Shown: positions 17,017 through 26,199, numbered from the stretch's first letter. The stretch: 64,000 nt of DNA from Actinomadura latina NBRC 106108 (GCF_001552195.1 NZ_BCQS01000005.1:372001-436000), one strand, 5' to 3'. A program made the numbers and translations. The notes: a model not told the origin generated them from the sequence alone.

Positions 17017-17907
17017 TCACGACGCGGCGGCCTCGATGGCGCGGCGCAGCGCCTCGGGGTTCTCGATGTCGGACGAACCGAGCGTGCGCCCGTCGATCCG
17101 CACGCTGGGCGTGCCCTGGAGGCCGGACGCTATGTAGCCCTGGCTGACCTTCTGCACGCTCTCAGCGTGGCGCTGCTCCTTGACGCACGACGTGAAGTCG
17201 TCGTCGGTCAGCCCGAGCGGCTCCGCCCACGCGAGCAGCTGGTCCGTGGTGTAGCCGGTGGAGCTCTCGCTCGCGGGCTGGTGGGCGTACAGGACGTCCT
17301 GGTAGGAGAGCCAGTGGGCGCCGTCGCGGACGCAGCGCAGCGCGGACGCCGCCCGCAGCGAGTTGTCGTGCGCCGGCTGGACGCCCGCACCGAAGATCAG
17401 CATCGGGTGGAACACGACCTTGGCGTGTCCGGCGACCGCCATCTGCTTCAGCATCGGGTCGTGCTTGCGGTCGAAGGCGCCGCACGGCGGGCAGGCGAAG
17501 TCCTCGTAGATGTCGACGACGGGCCCGGCGACGCCCGGCCTGGCCATGACGAGGCTCCCGTCCTCCTGCGGCGTGGCCTCCGCGCCACCGGCGATCTTGC
17601 CGACCCGCAGGCCGGCGTCGCCGCCGCCACCGCCTCCACCGCCGCCGCCGCTCTGCAGGGCGAGCACGACCGCGCCGACGACGATCAGCACGACGACGAG
17701 TCCGCCGCCGATCAGCGCGAGCGCCAGGCCCCCGCCCGCCTTGCGCGGCGGTCCCGGCGGCGGGCCGAAGCCGCCGGGCATGCCCGGCGCGGGTCCGCCC
17801 GGCGGAACCCCGCCCGGCGGGACGGGCGGCGGGCCGTAGGGCGGCTGACCGCCGTGGCCCGGCGGTCCCGGCTGGTGGGGCCAGGGTGCGTTCGGGGGGT
17901 TGCCCAC
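17017..17907 (-). CDS. Membrane-anchored DsbA/thioredoxin-fold protein
   Basis: The 296-aa protein begins at GTG 17907 behind AGGAGGAG. A cytosolic Pro/Gly-rich segment (residues 1-50) is followed by one transmembrane helix ('LALALIGGGLVVVLIVVGAV'), a run of ten glycines and an extracytoplasmic thioredoxin-fold domain. The redox motif is 'DFACPPCGAFD' (CPPC), followed by 'RKHDPML'; the cis-Pro is likely in 'LQGTPSVRIDG'. It should act as a thiol-disulfide oxidoreductase outside the membrane, as in actinobacterial DsbA-like proteins. It is divergent from cobU with 69 bp between. Confidence 0.87.
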   Translation of the reverse strand: MGNPPNAPWPHQPGPPGHGGQPPYGPPPVPPGGVPPGGPAPGMPGGFGPPPGPPRKAGGGLALALIGGGLVVVLIVVGAVVLALQSGGGGGGGGGGDAGLRVGKIAGGAEATPQEDGSLVMARPGVAGPVVDIYEDFACPPCGAFDRKHDPMLKQMAVAGHAKVVFHPMLIFGAGVQPAHDNSLRAASALRCVRDGAHWLSYQDVLYAHQPASESSTGYTTDQLLAWAEPLGLTDDDFTSCVKEQRHAESVQKVSQGYIASGLQGTPSVRIDGRTLGSSDIENPEALRRAIEAAAS

Positions 17908-17960
17908 CGGGGTCTCCTCCTGTCTGGGGCGTGGTGATCCTTCCAGGGGGAGCGTAACCG

Positions 17961-17966
17961 TAGAGT
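17961..17966 (+). promoter_or_regulatory. -10 box TAGAGT before cobU
   Basis: TAGAGT lies 10 nt before ATG 17977, so the predicted leader would be only about 3 nt. It is a near-leaderless variant of the window-wide pattern. Confidence 0.4.
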
Positions 17967-17976
17967 TCCGACCGAC

Positions 17977-18921
17977 ATGAACATCGAGTTCCGCGGCATC
18001 GCCGCAGCGCAGGGCTGGCCCGCCCCGGGGTGCCGGTGCGCGTCCTGCGGCCGGCTGCGCGCCGCCGGCGTCCGGCACGGACCGCTCGCGGCCCTCGTGG
18101 ACGGCGTGCCGCTGGAGGACCTGCCGCGCACGGACGTGCCGGGCGGGCACGACGTGCGCGGCCCCGGCGGCGGACACGTCCTGGTGGCGGCGGGCCCGGA
18201 GGCGAGGCCGGAGCCGATGCCGGGAGTGGAGTACGCGGCCGTCCTGCTCGACCTCGCGGGTTCTCCGGAGCACCTCGGCTACCTGCGCCGTGCCGGGGCC
18301 GTGACGTCCGCGACGCGGGTGAGCGCCGTGCACGTGGATCACCGGCTGCCGTCCGAGGCGGAACTGGAGCGCCGCATGGCGTTCTGGGACCGGCCCCCGC
18401 ACGGCCCGTTCCGCACTCTGCTCCTCGGTGGAAGCCGGTCGGGGAAGTCCGCCGAGGCGGAAATGCGGCTCGCCGCGTGCCCGGACGTCCGCTACGTCGC
18501 GACCGGCCCCGTCCGTGACGACGACCCCGAATGGACGGCGCGCGTCGCCGCGCACCGGCTCCGCCGTCCGGCGTGGTGGCGCACGGCCGAGACGACCGAC
18601 CTGGCGGACGTGCTGGCGTCCGGGACGGGCGCGGTCTTGGTGGACGGCATCGGCACGTGGCTGGCCGCCGCGATGGACGAGACCGCCGCCTGGGACGACC
18701 CGTCCCGGGCGGCGCCCCGCATCGACGCCCTCGTCGCCGCATGGCGGGCCACGGCGGCGCGGGTCGTCGCGGTGAGCGACGAGGTCGGGCTCTCGCTGGT
18801 GCCCGCGACGCCGTCCGGGCGCGCGTTCCGCGACATGCTCGGCCTGGTCAACCAGCGGCTCGCGGCCGAGTCGGAGGAGGCCGCACTGGTCGTGGCCGGA
18901 CGCGTCACGGAGCTTCGATGA
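17977..18921 (+). CDS. cobU: CobU (adenosylcobinamide kinase/GTP guanylyltransferase) with shortened MBL-like N-terminus
   Basis: This is a 314-aa fusion. Residues 149-314 are a complete CobU domain: P-loop 'LGGSRSGKS', a GTP-binding 'YVATGP', and 'DEVGLSLVP' with 'RDMLGLVNQRLA' near the end. It phosphorylates adenosylcobinamide and then attaches GMP in the cobalamin nucleotide-loop pathway. Residues 1-140 resemble the first and last strands of a metallo-beta-lactamase-like domain ('GWPAPGCRCASC' and 'AVHVDHRLPSEAELERR'). The central His-rich metal site is missing. In streptomycetes the same fusion is, from memory, about 400 aa. cobS overlaps its stop by ATGA. Confidence 0.87.
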   Translation: MNIEFRGIAAAQGWPAPGCRCASCGRLRAAGVRHGPLAALVDGVPLEDLPRTDVPGGHDVRGPGGGHVLVAAGPEARPEPMPGVEYAAVLLDLAGSPEHLGYLRRAGAVTSATRVSAVHVDHRLPSEAELERRMAFWDRPPHGPFRTLLLGGSRSGKSAEAEMRLAACPDVRYVATGPVRDDDPEWTARVAAHRLRRPAWWRTAETTDLADVLASGTGAVLVDGIGTWLAAAMDETAAWDDPSRAAPRIDALVAAWRATAARVVAVSDEVGLSLVPATPSGRAFRDMLGLVNQRLAAESEEAALVVAGRVTELR

Positions 18922-19676
18922 TCGAGGGTCTGCGGCTGGCCGTCACGCTGCTGACGGCCGTCCCGGCGGGCACGGCGCGGGTCGACCGGGGCACCGCGCG
19001 GGCCGCGATGCTGCTCGCCCCGGCCACCGGCCTGATCACCGGCGGCGGCGCCGCGCTGGTGCTGCTCGCGGCCGGCCCGCTCGGCCTGCCCGCCCTCCCG
19101 GCGGCGGTGCTCGCGGTGGCCGCGACGGCCGCGCTGACCCGCGCCCTGCACCTGGACGGCCTGGCGGACCTCGCGGACGGTCTCGGCAGCGGCCGCCCCG
19201 CCGCCGAGGCCCTGACCATCATGAAGCGGTCCGACATCGGCCCGTTCGGCGTCGTCACATTGCTGCTTGCGCTACTGGTGCAGGTCGCCGCGCTGGCCTC
19301 CGCGCCGCATCCCGCCGTCGCGGTGCTCGTCGCGGCCGCCGCCGGGCGGCTCGCGCTCCCCTGGGCGTGCCGCACGGCCGTCCCGTCCGCGCGTCCGGGC
19401 GGGCTGGGCGCCCTGGTGGCGGGCACCGTCGCGACGCGCGCCGCCCTGCTGGTCACGGCGGCCGTCCTGGCCGCGGCGGCGGGCGCGGGGGCGGCCGCCG
19501 GCGGGCCGGGCGGCGCCGTCCACGCCGCGGCCGCCGTGATCGCCGGCCTGGCCGCCGCCCTGCTGACGCTCCGGCACGCGGTCCGCCGCCTGGGCGGCGT
19601 CACCGGCGACGTCCTCGGCGCGCTCGTGGAGGTGGCCGCCACGACCGCGCTGGTCGTCCTCGCCGCCCGCCCGTGA
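18918..19676 (+). CDS. cobS: Cobalamin synthase (adenosylcobinamide-GDP ribazoletransferase)
   Basis: The 252-aa integral membrane protein joins adenosylcobinamide-GDP to alpha-ribazole. The conserved Mg-binding signature is 'LHLDGLADLADGLGSG' with nearby 'IMKRSDIGPFGV'. Further helices contain 'AAAAGRLALPWACR' and a C-terminal 'LRHAVRRLGGVTGDVLGA'. It is very Ala/Leu-rich with about seven helices. The ATG at 18918 overlaps the cobU stop. cobT, often the third gene of this set, is absent here. Confidence 0.9.
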   Translation: MIEGLRLAVTLLTAVPAGTARVDRGTARAAMLLAPATGLITGGGAALVLLAAGPLGLPALPAAVLAVAATAALTRALHLDGLADLADGLGSGRPAAEALTIMKRSDIGPFGVVTLLLALLVQVAALASAPHPAVAVLVAAAAGRLALPWACRTAVPSARPGGLGALVAGTVATRAALLVTAAVLAAAAGAGAAAGGPGGAVHAAAAVIAGLAAALLTLRHAVRRLGGVTGDVLGALVEVAATTALVVLAARP

Positions 19677-19740
19677 TGACCATGGGGTCCCCGGACGGCA
19701 ATGCTTGATCCAAAAGGACGAAACCGGTCACCGGGACGAC

Positions 19741-19746
19741 TAACAT
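19741..19746 (+). promoter_or_regulatory. -10 box TAACAT, predicted leaderless start
   Basis: TAACAT lies 8 nt before GTG 19755. Confidence 0.45.
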
Positions 19747-19754
19747 CGTGCTAC

Positions 19755-21233
19755 GTGACGAGCATCAGCCTTGACAGCGCAGCCCTGGCCAGCCTCGACG
19801 TCGACGCCATCGTGATCGGCGTCTCCCCGGACGGGGAGGGCGCCGTTCCGGCGGGCGGCGCGGGCGACCTCGACCGCGCGATGGACGGCCGGCTCGCGGA
19901 CGCGCTGGCCGCGCTCGGCGCCACCGGCAAGGCCGGGGAGATCACCCGGGTGCCGTCGTTCGGCGCCGTCACCGCCAAGGTCATCGTCGCGGCCGGGCTC
20001 GGCGCGGACCCCTCCGCCGAGGACCTGCGCCGCGCCGCCGGCGCCGCCGTCCGCTCCCTCGCCGGCACCGCGCGGGCCGCCGTCGCGCTGCCCGCCGACA
20101 CGGCCGAGACCGTGGAGGCCGTCGCGCTGGGCGCGCTGCTCGGCGCCTACGCGTTCGACGCCTACCGCACCGGCGACGGCCGCAAGAGCCCGGTCGGGGA
20201 GATCCGGCTGATCGCGCCCGCCGCCGAGGAGGCCGCCGTCGGGCGCGCCCGGACCCTCGCCGCGTCGGTGCGGCTCGTCCGCGACCTGGTCAACACCCCG
20301 CCGTCGCACCTGGCGCCCGAGGACCTGGCCGCCGAGGCCGGCCGGGTCGCCGCCGAGGCGGGCCTCGGCATCGAGGTGCTGGACGAGAAGGCGCTCGTGG
20401 AGGGCGGCTACGGCGGCATCGCGGGCGTCGGGCAGGGGTCGGTCAACCCGCCGCGGCTGGTCCGGCTCGCCTACACCCACGCCGAGGCGTCCCGGACGCT
20501 CGTACTGATCGGCAAGGGCATCACGTTCGACTCCGGCGGCCTGTCCCTGAAGCCCACCGACGCGATGGACTGGATGAAGTCCGACATGGGCGGCGCCGCC
20601 GCGGTGCTCGGCGCGCTCGCCGCCATCGCCGAGCTCGGCCCGAAGGTCAACGTCGTCGGCTACCTCGCGATCGCCGAGAACATGCCGAGCGGCACCGCGC
20701 AGCGCCCGTCCGACGTCCTGCGCATCTACGGCGGCAAGACCGTCGAGGTCCTCAACACCGACGCCGAGGGCCGCCTCGTCCTGGCCGACGCCCTCGTCCG
20801 CTCCGGCGAGGACTCCCCCGACCTGATCGTCGACGTCGCCACGCTGACCGGCGCGCAGCTCGTCGCGCTCGGCACCCGGACCGCCGGCGTCATGGCCAAC
20901 GACGACGACGTCCGCGCGAAGGTGGTGGCGGCGGCCGAGCGCGCGGGCGAACCGTCCTGGGGCATGCCCCTGCCGGCGGAGCTGCGCAAGGGCCTCGACT
21001 CGTCGGTCGCCGACATCGCCAACATCAGCGGCGAGCGGTGGGGCGGCATGCTGGTCGCCGGAACCTTCCTGAGGGAGTTCGTGCCGGACGGCGTCAAGTG
21101 GGCGCACCTCGACATCGCGGGCCCGTCGTTCAACAAGGGCGAGCCGTACGGGTACACGCCGAAGGGCGGCACCGGCGCCGCGGCCCGCACCCTGGTGCAG
21201 ATCGCCGAGGACGTCGCCGCGGGAATTCTGTAG
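19755..21233 (+). CDS. pepA: Leucyl aminopeptidase (M17)
   Basis: The 492-aa enzyme has an N-terminal macro-like regulatory domain to about residue 165 and a C-terminal two-metal catalytic domain. Signature elements are 'GKGITFDSGGLSLK' (metal-binding Asp and the active-site Lys region), 'MKSDMGGAA', 'ENMPSGTAQRPSDVL' and the family signature 'NTDAEGRLVLADAL'. It removes N-terminal residues from peptides in the cytosol as a hexamer. I chose the GTG at 19755 for its -10 spacing; an ATG at 19701 would add 18 residues. It matches the position of mycobacterial pepB (Rv2213). Confidence 0.9.
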   Translation: MTSISLDSAALASLDVDAIVIGVSPDGEGAVPAGGAGDLDRAMDGRLADALAALGATGKAGEITRVPSFGAVTAKVIVAAGLGADPSAEDLRRAAGAAVRSLAGTARAAVALPADTAETVEAVALGALLGAYAFDAYRTGDGRKSPVGEIRLIAPAAEEAAVGRARTLAASVRLVRDLVNTPPSHLAPEDLAAEAGRVAAEAGLGIEVLDEKALVEGGYGGIAGVGQGSVNPPRLVRLAYTHAEASRTLVLIGKGITFDSGGLSLKPTDAMDWMKSDMGGAAAVLGALAAIAELGPKVNVVGYLAIAENMPSGTAQRPSDVLRIYGGKTVEVLNTDAEGRLVLADALVRSGEDSPDLIVDVATLTGAQLVALGTRTAGVMANDDDVRAKVVAAAERAGEPSWGMPLPAELRKGLDSSVADIANISGERWGGMLVAGTFLREFVPDGVKWAHLDIAGPSFNKGEPYGYTPKGGTGAAARTLVQIAEDVAAGIL

Positions 21234-21377
21234 CGAACCCCACCGCTGTCACCGGCGGGAGAACAGAATAGGTTTCTCATGGCGGCGGGGGCCCGGTGAC
21301 GGTGCGCCCCGTCCCGCCCTGAGCGCCAGGGCGCCGCGATCGACGCGGGCGCCACGACAGGGGAAAGGGAGCGTCCA

Positions 21378-22772
21378 GTGGCCAACAGCGGCCCCTTCGA
21401 CATCGTCGTCCTGGGTGCCGGCAGCGGCGGATACGCGTGCGCGCTGCGCGCCGCCGAGCTCGGCAGGTCGGTCGCGCTCATCGAGCGGGACGAGTTCCTC
21501 GGCGGGACGTGCCTCAACCGCGGCTGCATCCCCACCAAGGCGCTGCTGCACGCGGCCGAGGTGGCGGATCACGCGCGCGACGCGGCGAAGTTCGGTGTCA
21601 GGACCACGTTCGAGGGCATCGACGTGGCCGGCGTGAACGCCTACAAGGACAAGGTCGTCTCCACGACCGTCAAGGGCCTCACCGGGCTGATCAAGTCCCG
21701 GGGCATCGAGGTCGTGCACGGCAGCGGAAGGCTGACGGGCCCGACCGCGGTCGAGGTCACCGCGCCGGACGGGCGGACCTCCGTGATCGAGGGCGGGCAC
21801 ATCGTCCTCGGCACCGGATCGCAGCCGAAGACGCTGCCCGGCCTGGAGATCGACGGCGAGCGCGTCATCTCCAGCGACCACGCGCTGCGGCTCGAGCACG
21901 TCCCGGCGTCCGTCGTCATCCTCGGCGGCGGCGTCATCGGCGTCGAGTTCGCCAGCGTCTGGCGCTCGTTCGGCGCCGAGGTCACGATCGTGGAGGCGCT
22001 GCCGCACCTGCTGCCGCTGGAGGAGGAGTCCAGCTCCAAGCGGCTGGAGCGCGCGTTCCGCAAGCGCGGCATCAAGTTCGAGGTCGGCACCCGGTTCGAG
22101 GGCGCCAAGACGACGCAGGGCGGCATCTCCGTCACCCTGGAGGGCGGCAAGAGCATCGACGCCGAGCTGCTGCTCGTCGCGGTGGGGCGCGGCCCGGTCT
22201 CCGACGGCATCGGGCTGGCCGCGGCCGGCGTCGAGACCGAGCGCGGGTTCGTCAAGGTGGACGAGTACTGCCGCACGAACGTCCCCACGATCTCGGCGGT
22301 CGGCGACCTGGTCCAGACGCCGCAGCTCGCGCACGTCGGCTTCGCCGAGGGCATCCTCGTCGCCGAGCGGCTGAGCGGGCTCGGCCCGGCTCCGATCGAC
22401 TACGACGGCGTGCCCCGCATCACCTACTCCGACCCCGAGGTGGCCTCGGTCGGCATCACGTCCGCGGTGGCCCGCGAGCGCGGATACCAGATCAAGGAGG
22501 TCACCTACGACCTGGCCGGCAACCCCAAGAGCAAGATCCTGGGGACGCAGGGCGAGGTCAAGGTGATCGCGGCCGTGGACGGTCCCGTCCTCGGCCTGCA
22601 CATGGTCGGCGCCCGCGTCGGCGAGCTCATCGCGGAGGGCCAGCTCATCTACAACTGGGAGGCCCTGCCGGGCGAGGTCGCCCAGCTGATCCACCCCCAC
22701 CCGACCCAGTCCGAGGCGGTCGGCGAGGCACATCTCGCCCTCGCCGGCAAACCACTGCACGTGCACGGCTGA
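21378..22772 (+). CDS. lpdA: Dihydrolipoyl dehydrogenase (E3)
   Basis: The 464-aa flavoprotein disulfide reductase has an FAD-binding 'VLGAGSGGYACAL' opening. The redox pair Cys45/Cys50 is in 'GGTCLNRGCIPT', and the NAD site is 'VILGGGVIGVEFAS'. The C-terminal His-Glu dyad is in 'HPHPTQSEAVGE'. It reoxidises dihydrolipoyl groups on E2. It is 35 nt upstream of sucB, almost certainly in one operon. Start at GTG 21378 behind AAAGGGAG. Confidence 0.94.
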   Translation: MANSGPFDIVVLGAGSGGYACALRAAELGRSVALIERDEFLGGTCLNRGCIPTKALLHAAEVADHARDAAKFGVRTTFEGIDVAGVNAYKDKVVSTTVKGLTGLIKSRGIEVVHGSGRLTGPTAVEVTAPDGRTSVIEGGHIVLGTGSQPKTLPGLEIDGERVISSDHALRLEHVPASVVILGGGVIGVEFASVWRSFGAEVTIVEALPHLLPLEEESSSKRLERAFRKRGIKFEVGTRFEGAKTTQGGISVTLEGGKSIDAELLLVAVGRGPVSDGIGLAAAGVETERGFVKVDEYCRTNVPTISAVGDLVQTPQLAHVGFAEGILVAERLSGLGPAPIDYDGVPRITYSDPEVASVGITSAVARERGYQIKEVTYDLAGNPKSKILGTQGEVKVIAAVDGPVLGLHMVGARVGELIAEGQLIYNWEALPGEVAQLIHPHPTQSEAVGEAHLALAGKPLHVHG

Positions 22773-22807
22773 ACGCCGCACAAGTAATACGAAGGAGTCG
22801 CTGAGAC

Positions 22808-24301
22808 ATGCCGGTCTCCGTCACCATGCCCCAGCTGGGCGAGAGCGTCACCGAGGGCACCGTCACCCGCTGGCTCAAGAAGGAGGGCGAGCGCGTCGAG
22901 ACCGACGAGCCGCTCCTCGAGGTGTCCACCGACAAGGTCGACACCGAGATCCCGTCGCCCGCCTCGGGCATCCTGACCAGCATCACCGTCGCCGAGGACG
23001 AGACCGTCGAGGTCGGCGCCGAGCTCGCGATCATCGGCGACGGGGGCGACGCGCCGTCCGGCGGCGGCACCCCCGCCGCCGAGGAGCAGCAGGCCCCGGC
23101 CGCGCAGGAGGCGCCGCAGCAGCAGGCGCCGCCGCAGGCCCCGCCGCGGCAGGAGGCCCCGCCGCAGGCGCCGCCGCCCGCCGCGTGGCCGCCGCCCGCG
23201 CAGCAGCAGCCGGCGCCGCCCGCGCCCGCTCCGCAGCAGGCGCCGCAGCAGCCGGCCCCCCAGCAGCCTGCCCCGCAGGCTCCGGCCCCGGCCCAGCAGG
23301 CGCAGCCGGCGGCCCCGTCCGGCGACGGCCCGTACGTCACGCCGCTGGTGCGCAAGCTCGCCGCCGAGCACAACGTCGACCTCGGCACGGTGCAGGGCAC
23401 CGGCGTCGGCGGCCGGATCCGCAAGCAGGACGTCCTGGAGGCCGCCCGCGCGGCGCAGCAGGCCGCCGAGCAGCAGGCCGCCGCGGCCGCCGCCCCGGCC
23501 CCCGCCGCGCCGCAGGCCCCGGTCGGCCGGCACGCCGCCCCGGCGCCCGCCGGCGCCCCCGCCGAGCAGCTCGCGCTGCGCGGCCGGACCGAGAAGATGT
23601 CCCGGATGCGGCAGACGATCGCCCGCCGCATGGTGGAGTCGCTGCAGGTGTCCGCGCAGCTCACCACCGTGGTCGAGGTGGACATCACCAAGATCGCGCG
23701 GCTGCGGGAGCAGGCGAAGGCCGACTTCCAGTCCCGCGAGGGCGTCAAGCTGTCGTTCCTGCCGTTCTTCGCGCAGGCGGCGGTCGAGGCGCTCAAGGCG
23801 CACCCGAAGCTGAACGCGGTCATCAACAGCGAGACCAACGAGGTCACCTACCACGACGTCGAGAACCTCGGCGTCGCGGTGGACGTGCCCGAGCGCGGGC
23901 TGATGGTCCCGGTCGTGCACAACGCGGGCCAGCTGAACCTCGGCGGCCTCGCGCAGCGGATCGCCGACCTCGCCGACCGCACCCGCGCCGGCGACGTCAG
24001 CCCGGACGAGCTGGCCGGCGGCACGTTCACGCTGACCAACACCGGCAGCCGCGGCGCGCTGTTCGACACCCCCATCCTCAACCAGCCGCAGGTCGGCATG
24101 CTCGGCACCGGCTCCGTGGTGAAGCGCCCGGCCGTCATCGACGACCCGGAGCTGGGCGAGGTCATCGCGGTCCGGTCGATGGTCTACCTGGCGCTGACCT
24201 ACGACCACCGCCTGATCGACGGCGCGGACGCCGCCCGCTTCCTCGCCACGATCAAGCACCGCCTGGAGGAGGGCAACTTCGAGGCCGACCTCGGCCTCTG
24301 A
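22808..24301 (+). CDS. sucB: 2-oxoacid dehydrogenase E2, succinyltransferase-type
   Basis: The 497-aa acyltransferase carries a single lipoyl domain (residues 1-80, lipoylated Lys43 in 'STDKVDTE'). A long Pro/Gln/Ala linker (about 85-175) leads to a peripheral-subunit-binding domain ('[16 protein letters not shown]...[12 protein letters not shown]'). A second Ala-rich linker and the catalytic domain with His467 in '[15 protein letters not shown]' follow. It is the orthologue candidate of mycobacterial DlaT/SucB (Rv2215), which can serve both pyruvate and 2-oxoglutarate complexes, so substrate choice is open. lipB and lipA, needed to lipoylate it, lie 2-3 kb downstream. Confidence 0.9.
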   Translation: MPVSVTMPQLGESVTEGTVTRWLKKEGERVETDEPLLEVSTDKVDTEIPSPASGILTSITVAEDETVEVGAELAIIGDGGDAPSGGGTPAAEEQQAPAAQEAPQQQAPPQAPPRQEAPPQAPPPAAWPPPAQQQPAPPAPAPQQAPQQPAPQQPAPQAPAPAQQAQPAAPSGDGPYVTPLVRKLAAEHNVDLGTVQGTGVGGRIRKQDVLEAARAAQQAAEQQAAAAAAPAPAAPQAPVGRHAAPAPAGAPAEQLALRGRTEKMSRMRQTIARRMVESLQVSAQLTTVVEVDITKIARLREQAKADFQSREGVKLSFLPFFAQAAVEALKAHPKLNAVINSETNEVTYHDVENLGVAVDVPERGLMVPVVHNAGQLNLGGLAQRIADLADRTRAGDVSPDELAGGTFTLTNTGSRGALFDTPILNQPQVGMLGTGSVVKRPAVIDDPELGEVIAVRSMVYLALTYDHRLIDGADAARFLATIKHRLEEGNFEADLGL

Positions 24302-24326
24302 CCTCGGCCTCTGACCTCGGCCTCTG
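24288..24326 (+). repeat. Three perfect 13-bp tandem copies across the sucB stop
   Basis: ACCTCGGCCTCTG occurs three times in succession. The first copy encodes the last residues of sucB and begins its TGA. The other two are downstream, followed by a degraded fourth. Confidence 0.9.
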
Positions 24327-24344
24327 ACCTGGGCTCCGGGCTCT

Positions 24345-24380
24345 GGGACCCCGCCGCGCCGGCACGGCCGGCGGGGTCCC
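24345..24380 (+). terminator. Hairpin after sucB
   Basis: Perfect 12-bp arms GGGACCCCGCCG / CGGCGGGGTCCC with a 12-nt GC-rich loop lie 43 nt past the stop. Confidence 0.75.
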
Positions 24381-24441
24381 GCCCGTCCGGGGAAACGCGG
24401 GACCTCGTAGAGAATCTCAGCGTTCACCGGCGCCGCCCGCC

Positions 24442-24447
24442 TAGGGT
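24442..24447 (+). promoter_or_regulatory. -10 box TAGGGT, predicted leaderless start
   Basis: TAGGGT lies 6 nt before ATG 24454. Confidence 0.55.
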
Positions 24448-24453
24448 GGTGGT

Positions 24454-25341
24454 ATGAGGGTCACCGTCACGGGCTCGTCGGGCCTCATCGGCTCGGCGCT
24501 GGTGCAGTCATTGCGGGAGGACGGCCACGACGTCGTCCGGCTGGTGCGGCGGGAGCCCGCGCGGAACGACGAGGCGCGCTGGTCCCCGGCCGACGGATGC
24601 GTCGACAAGGAGTCCCTGGAGGGCGCGGACGCCGTCGTCCACCTGGCGGGCGCCGGAGTCGGCGACCGGCCGTGGACGAAGGCGTACAAGGAGAAGATCA
24701 GGGACAGCCGGCTGGCCGGCACCCGGACGCTCGCCGAGGCGATCGCGGCGGCGCACCCCCGGCCCCCCGTCCTCGTCTGCGGGTCGGCGATCGGCTACTA
24801 CGGCGACACCGGCGGCGCGGAGGTCGACGAGCAGTCCCCCATGGGGCGGGGGTTCCTCGCGGCGCTCGTCCGCGACTGGGAGGCGGCGGCCGCCCCGGCG
24901 CGGGACGCGGGCGTCCGGGTCGTCCACCCGCGTACCGGCGTCGTGCTGACCCGCGACGGCGGGATCCTCGGGCGGACGCTGCCGCTGTTCCGGCTCGGGC
25001 TGGGCGGCAGGCTGGGCGACGGCCGGCAGTGGACGAGCTGGATCTCCCTCGCCGACGAGGTCGCGGCGCTGCGGTTCCTGATCGACCACGAGATCGACGG
25101 GCCGGTCAACCTCACCGCGCCGAACCCGGTGACGAACGAGGCCTACACGCGGGCGCTCGGCGGCGTCCTGCACCGGCCGGCGCGGCTGGCGGTGCCGCGG
25201 TTCGCGCTGCGGGCGGCGCTGGGCGGGTTCGCCGACGAGGGGCCGCTGATCAGCCAGCGGGTGCTGCCGCGGCGGCTGGCGGACGCCGGGTTCCGGTTCG
25301 CGCACGAGCGGGTGGACGAGGCTCTCGCCGCCGTCCTGTGA
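24454..25341 (+). CDS. TIGR01777-family NAD-dependent epimerase/dehydratase
   Basis: The 295-aa protein is an extended SDR fold. It has the Rossmann motif 'VTGSSGLIGSALVQSL', then 'DAVVHLAGAGVGDRPWT' and 'SAIGYYGDTGG' with the Tyr of the active region. The C-terminal DUF1731-like part is 'RVLPRRLADAGFRFAH'. This is the YfcH/SulA-like group, whose reaction is not settled. Its place between sucB and lipB is conserved in actinobacteria (Rv2216), which hints at a link with lipoate or central metabolism without proving one. Confidence 0.88.
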   Translation: MRVTVTGSSGLIGSALVQSLREDGHDVVRLVRREPARNDEARWSPADGCVDKESLEGADAVVHLAGAGVGDRPWTKAYKEKIRDSRLAGTRTLAEAIAAAHPRPPVLVCGSAIGYYGDTGGAEVDEQSPMGRGFLAALVRDWEAAAAPARDAGVRVVHPRTGVVLTRDGGILGRTLPLFRLGLGGRLGDGRQWTSWISLADEVAALRFLIDHEIDGPVNLTAPNPVTNEAYTRALGGVLHRPARLAVPRFALRAALGGFADEGPLISQRVLPRRLADAGFRFAHERVDEALAAVL

Positions 25342-25426
25342 GTCCCAAGATTCGTCAAAGTCCCGGCCGGCCCCATGCGGTAGCCATACGGTGACATTGG
25401 GAGACCTTGGCTCAAGAGGAGAGTGA

Positions 25427-26164
25427 ATGAGCACCGACGGACAGCCGCACATCCTCGCGATCGGCGGGGGCACATTCGTACCGGACGGCCGGGGCGGCGC
25501 CGCCCCCAGCCCGCTGCTGCGCTACGCGTTCGACCTGACCGGGCAGGACCGGCCGCGGGTCTGCTTCCTCACCACGGCGGTCGGCGACGGCGCGGAGTAC
25601 GTCTCCCGCCTCTACGCCGCCTTCGCCTCGATGGACGCCGAGGTCAGCCATCTGGCGCTGTTCCCGATGCCGAACGTCCCCGACGTCCGGGCGCACCTGC
25701 TCACCCAGGACCTCGTCTACGTGTCGGGCGGCAGCGTCGCGAACCTCCTCGCCGTGTGGCGGCTGCACGGGCTCGACGAGATCATGCGGGAGGCGTGGCA
25801 GGAGGGCGTCGTCCTGTCCGGGCAGAGCGCGGGCGCGCTGTGCTGGCATGTGGGCGGCAACACCGACTCGTTCGGGCCGGAGCTCACGCCGCTGACCGAC
25901 GGCCTCGGCCTGCTGCCGTACTCGTGCGGCGTGCACTACGACAGCGAGCCGCAGCGGCGCCCGCTGCTGCAGCAGCTCGTCGGCGAGGGGACGCTGCCGG
26001 GCGGGTACGCGGCCGACGAGTCGGCCGCGCTGCACTACGTGGGCACCGAGTTCGTCCAGGCCGTCTCGTACCGGCAGGACGCGGGCGCCTACCGCATCGA
26101 GCCCGACGGGCCCGGGAAGGCGAAGGAGTCCCGGCTGGAGCCGCGCCTGCTCGCCGCCCTCTGA
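25427..26164 (+). CDS. Peptidase E-like serine peptidase (S51)
   Basis: The 245-aa protein has the S51 nucleophile motif 'LSGQSAGALCW' with Ser134, a preceding 'VYVSGGSVANLLAVW', and 'SCGVHYDSEPQRR' with the His region. Peptidase E cleaves Asp-X dipeptides, while cyanophycinase relatives cut Asp-Arg. The length and single-domain layout fit peptidase E, and the true substrate is unknown. The ATG at 25427 has AAGAGGAGAG upstream, one of the few strong ribosome sites in this stretch. Confidence 0.83.
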   Translation: MSTDGQPHILAIGGGTFVPDGRGGAAPSPLLRYAFDLTGQDRPRVCFLTTAVGDGAEYVSRLYAAFASMDAEVSHLALFPMPNVPDVRAHLLTQDLVYVSGGSVANLLAVWRLHGLDEIMREAWQEGVVLSGQSAGALCWHVGGNTDSFGPELTPLTDGLGLLPYSCGVHYDSEPQRRPLLQQLVGEGTLPGGYAADESAALHYVGTEFVQAVSYRQDAGAYRIEPDGPGKAKESRLEPRLLAAL

Positions 26165-26187
26165 CGGTCGTCCGGCCGCTCGCGGCA

Positions 26188-26193
26188 TAAGCT
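26188..26193 (+). promoter_or_regulatory. -10 box TAAGCT, predicted leaderless start
   Basis: TAAGCT lies 6 nt before GTG 26200. Confidence 0.55.
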
Positions 26194-26199
26194 GGCCGG

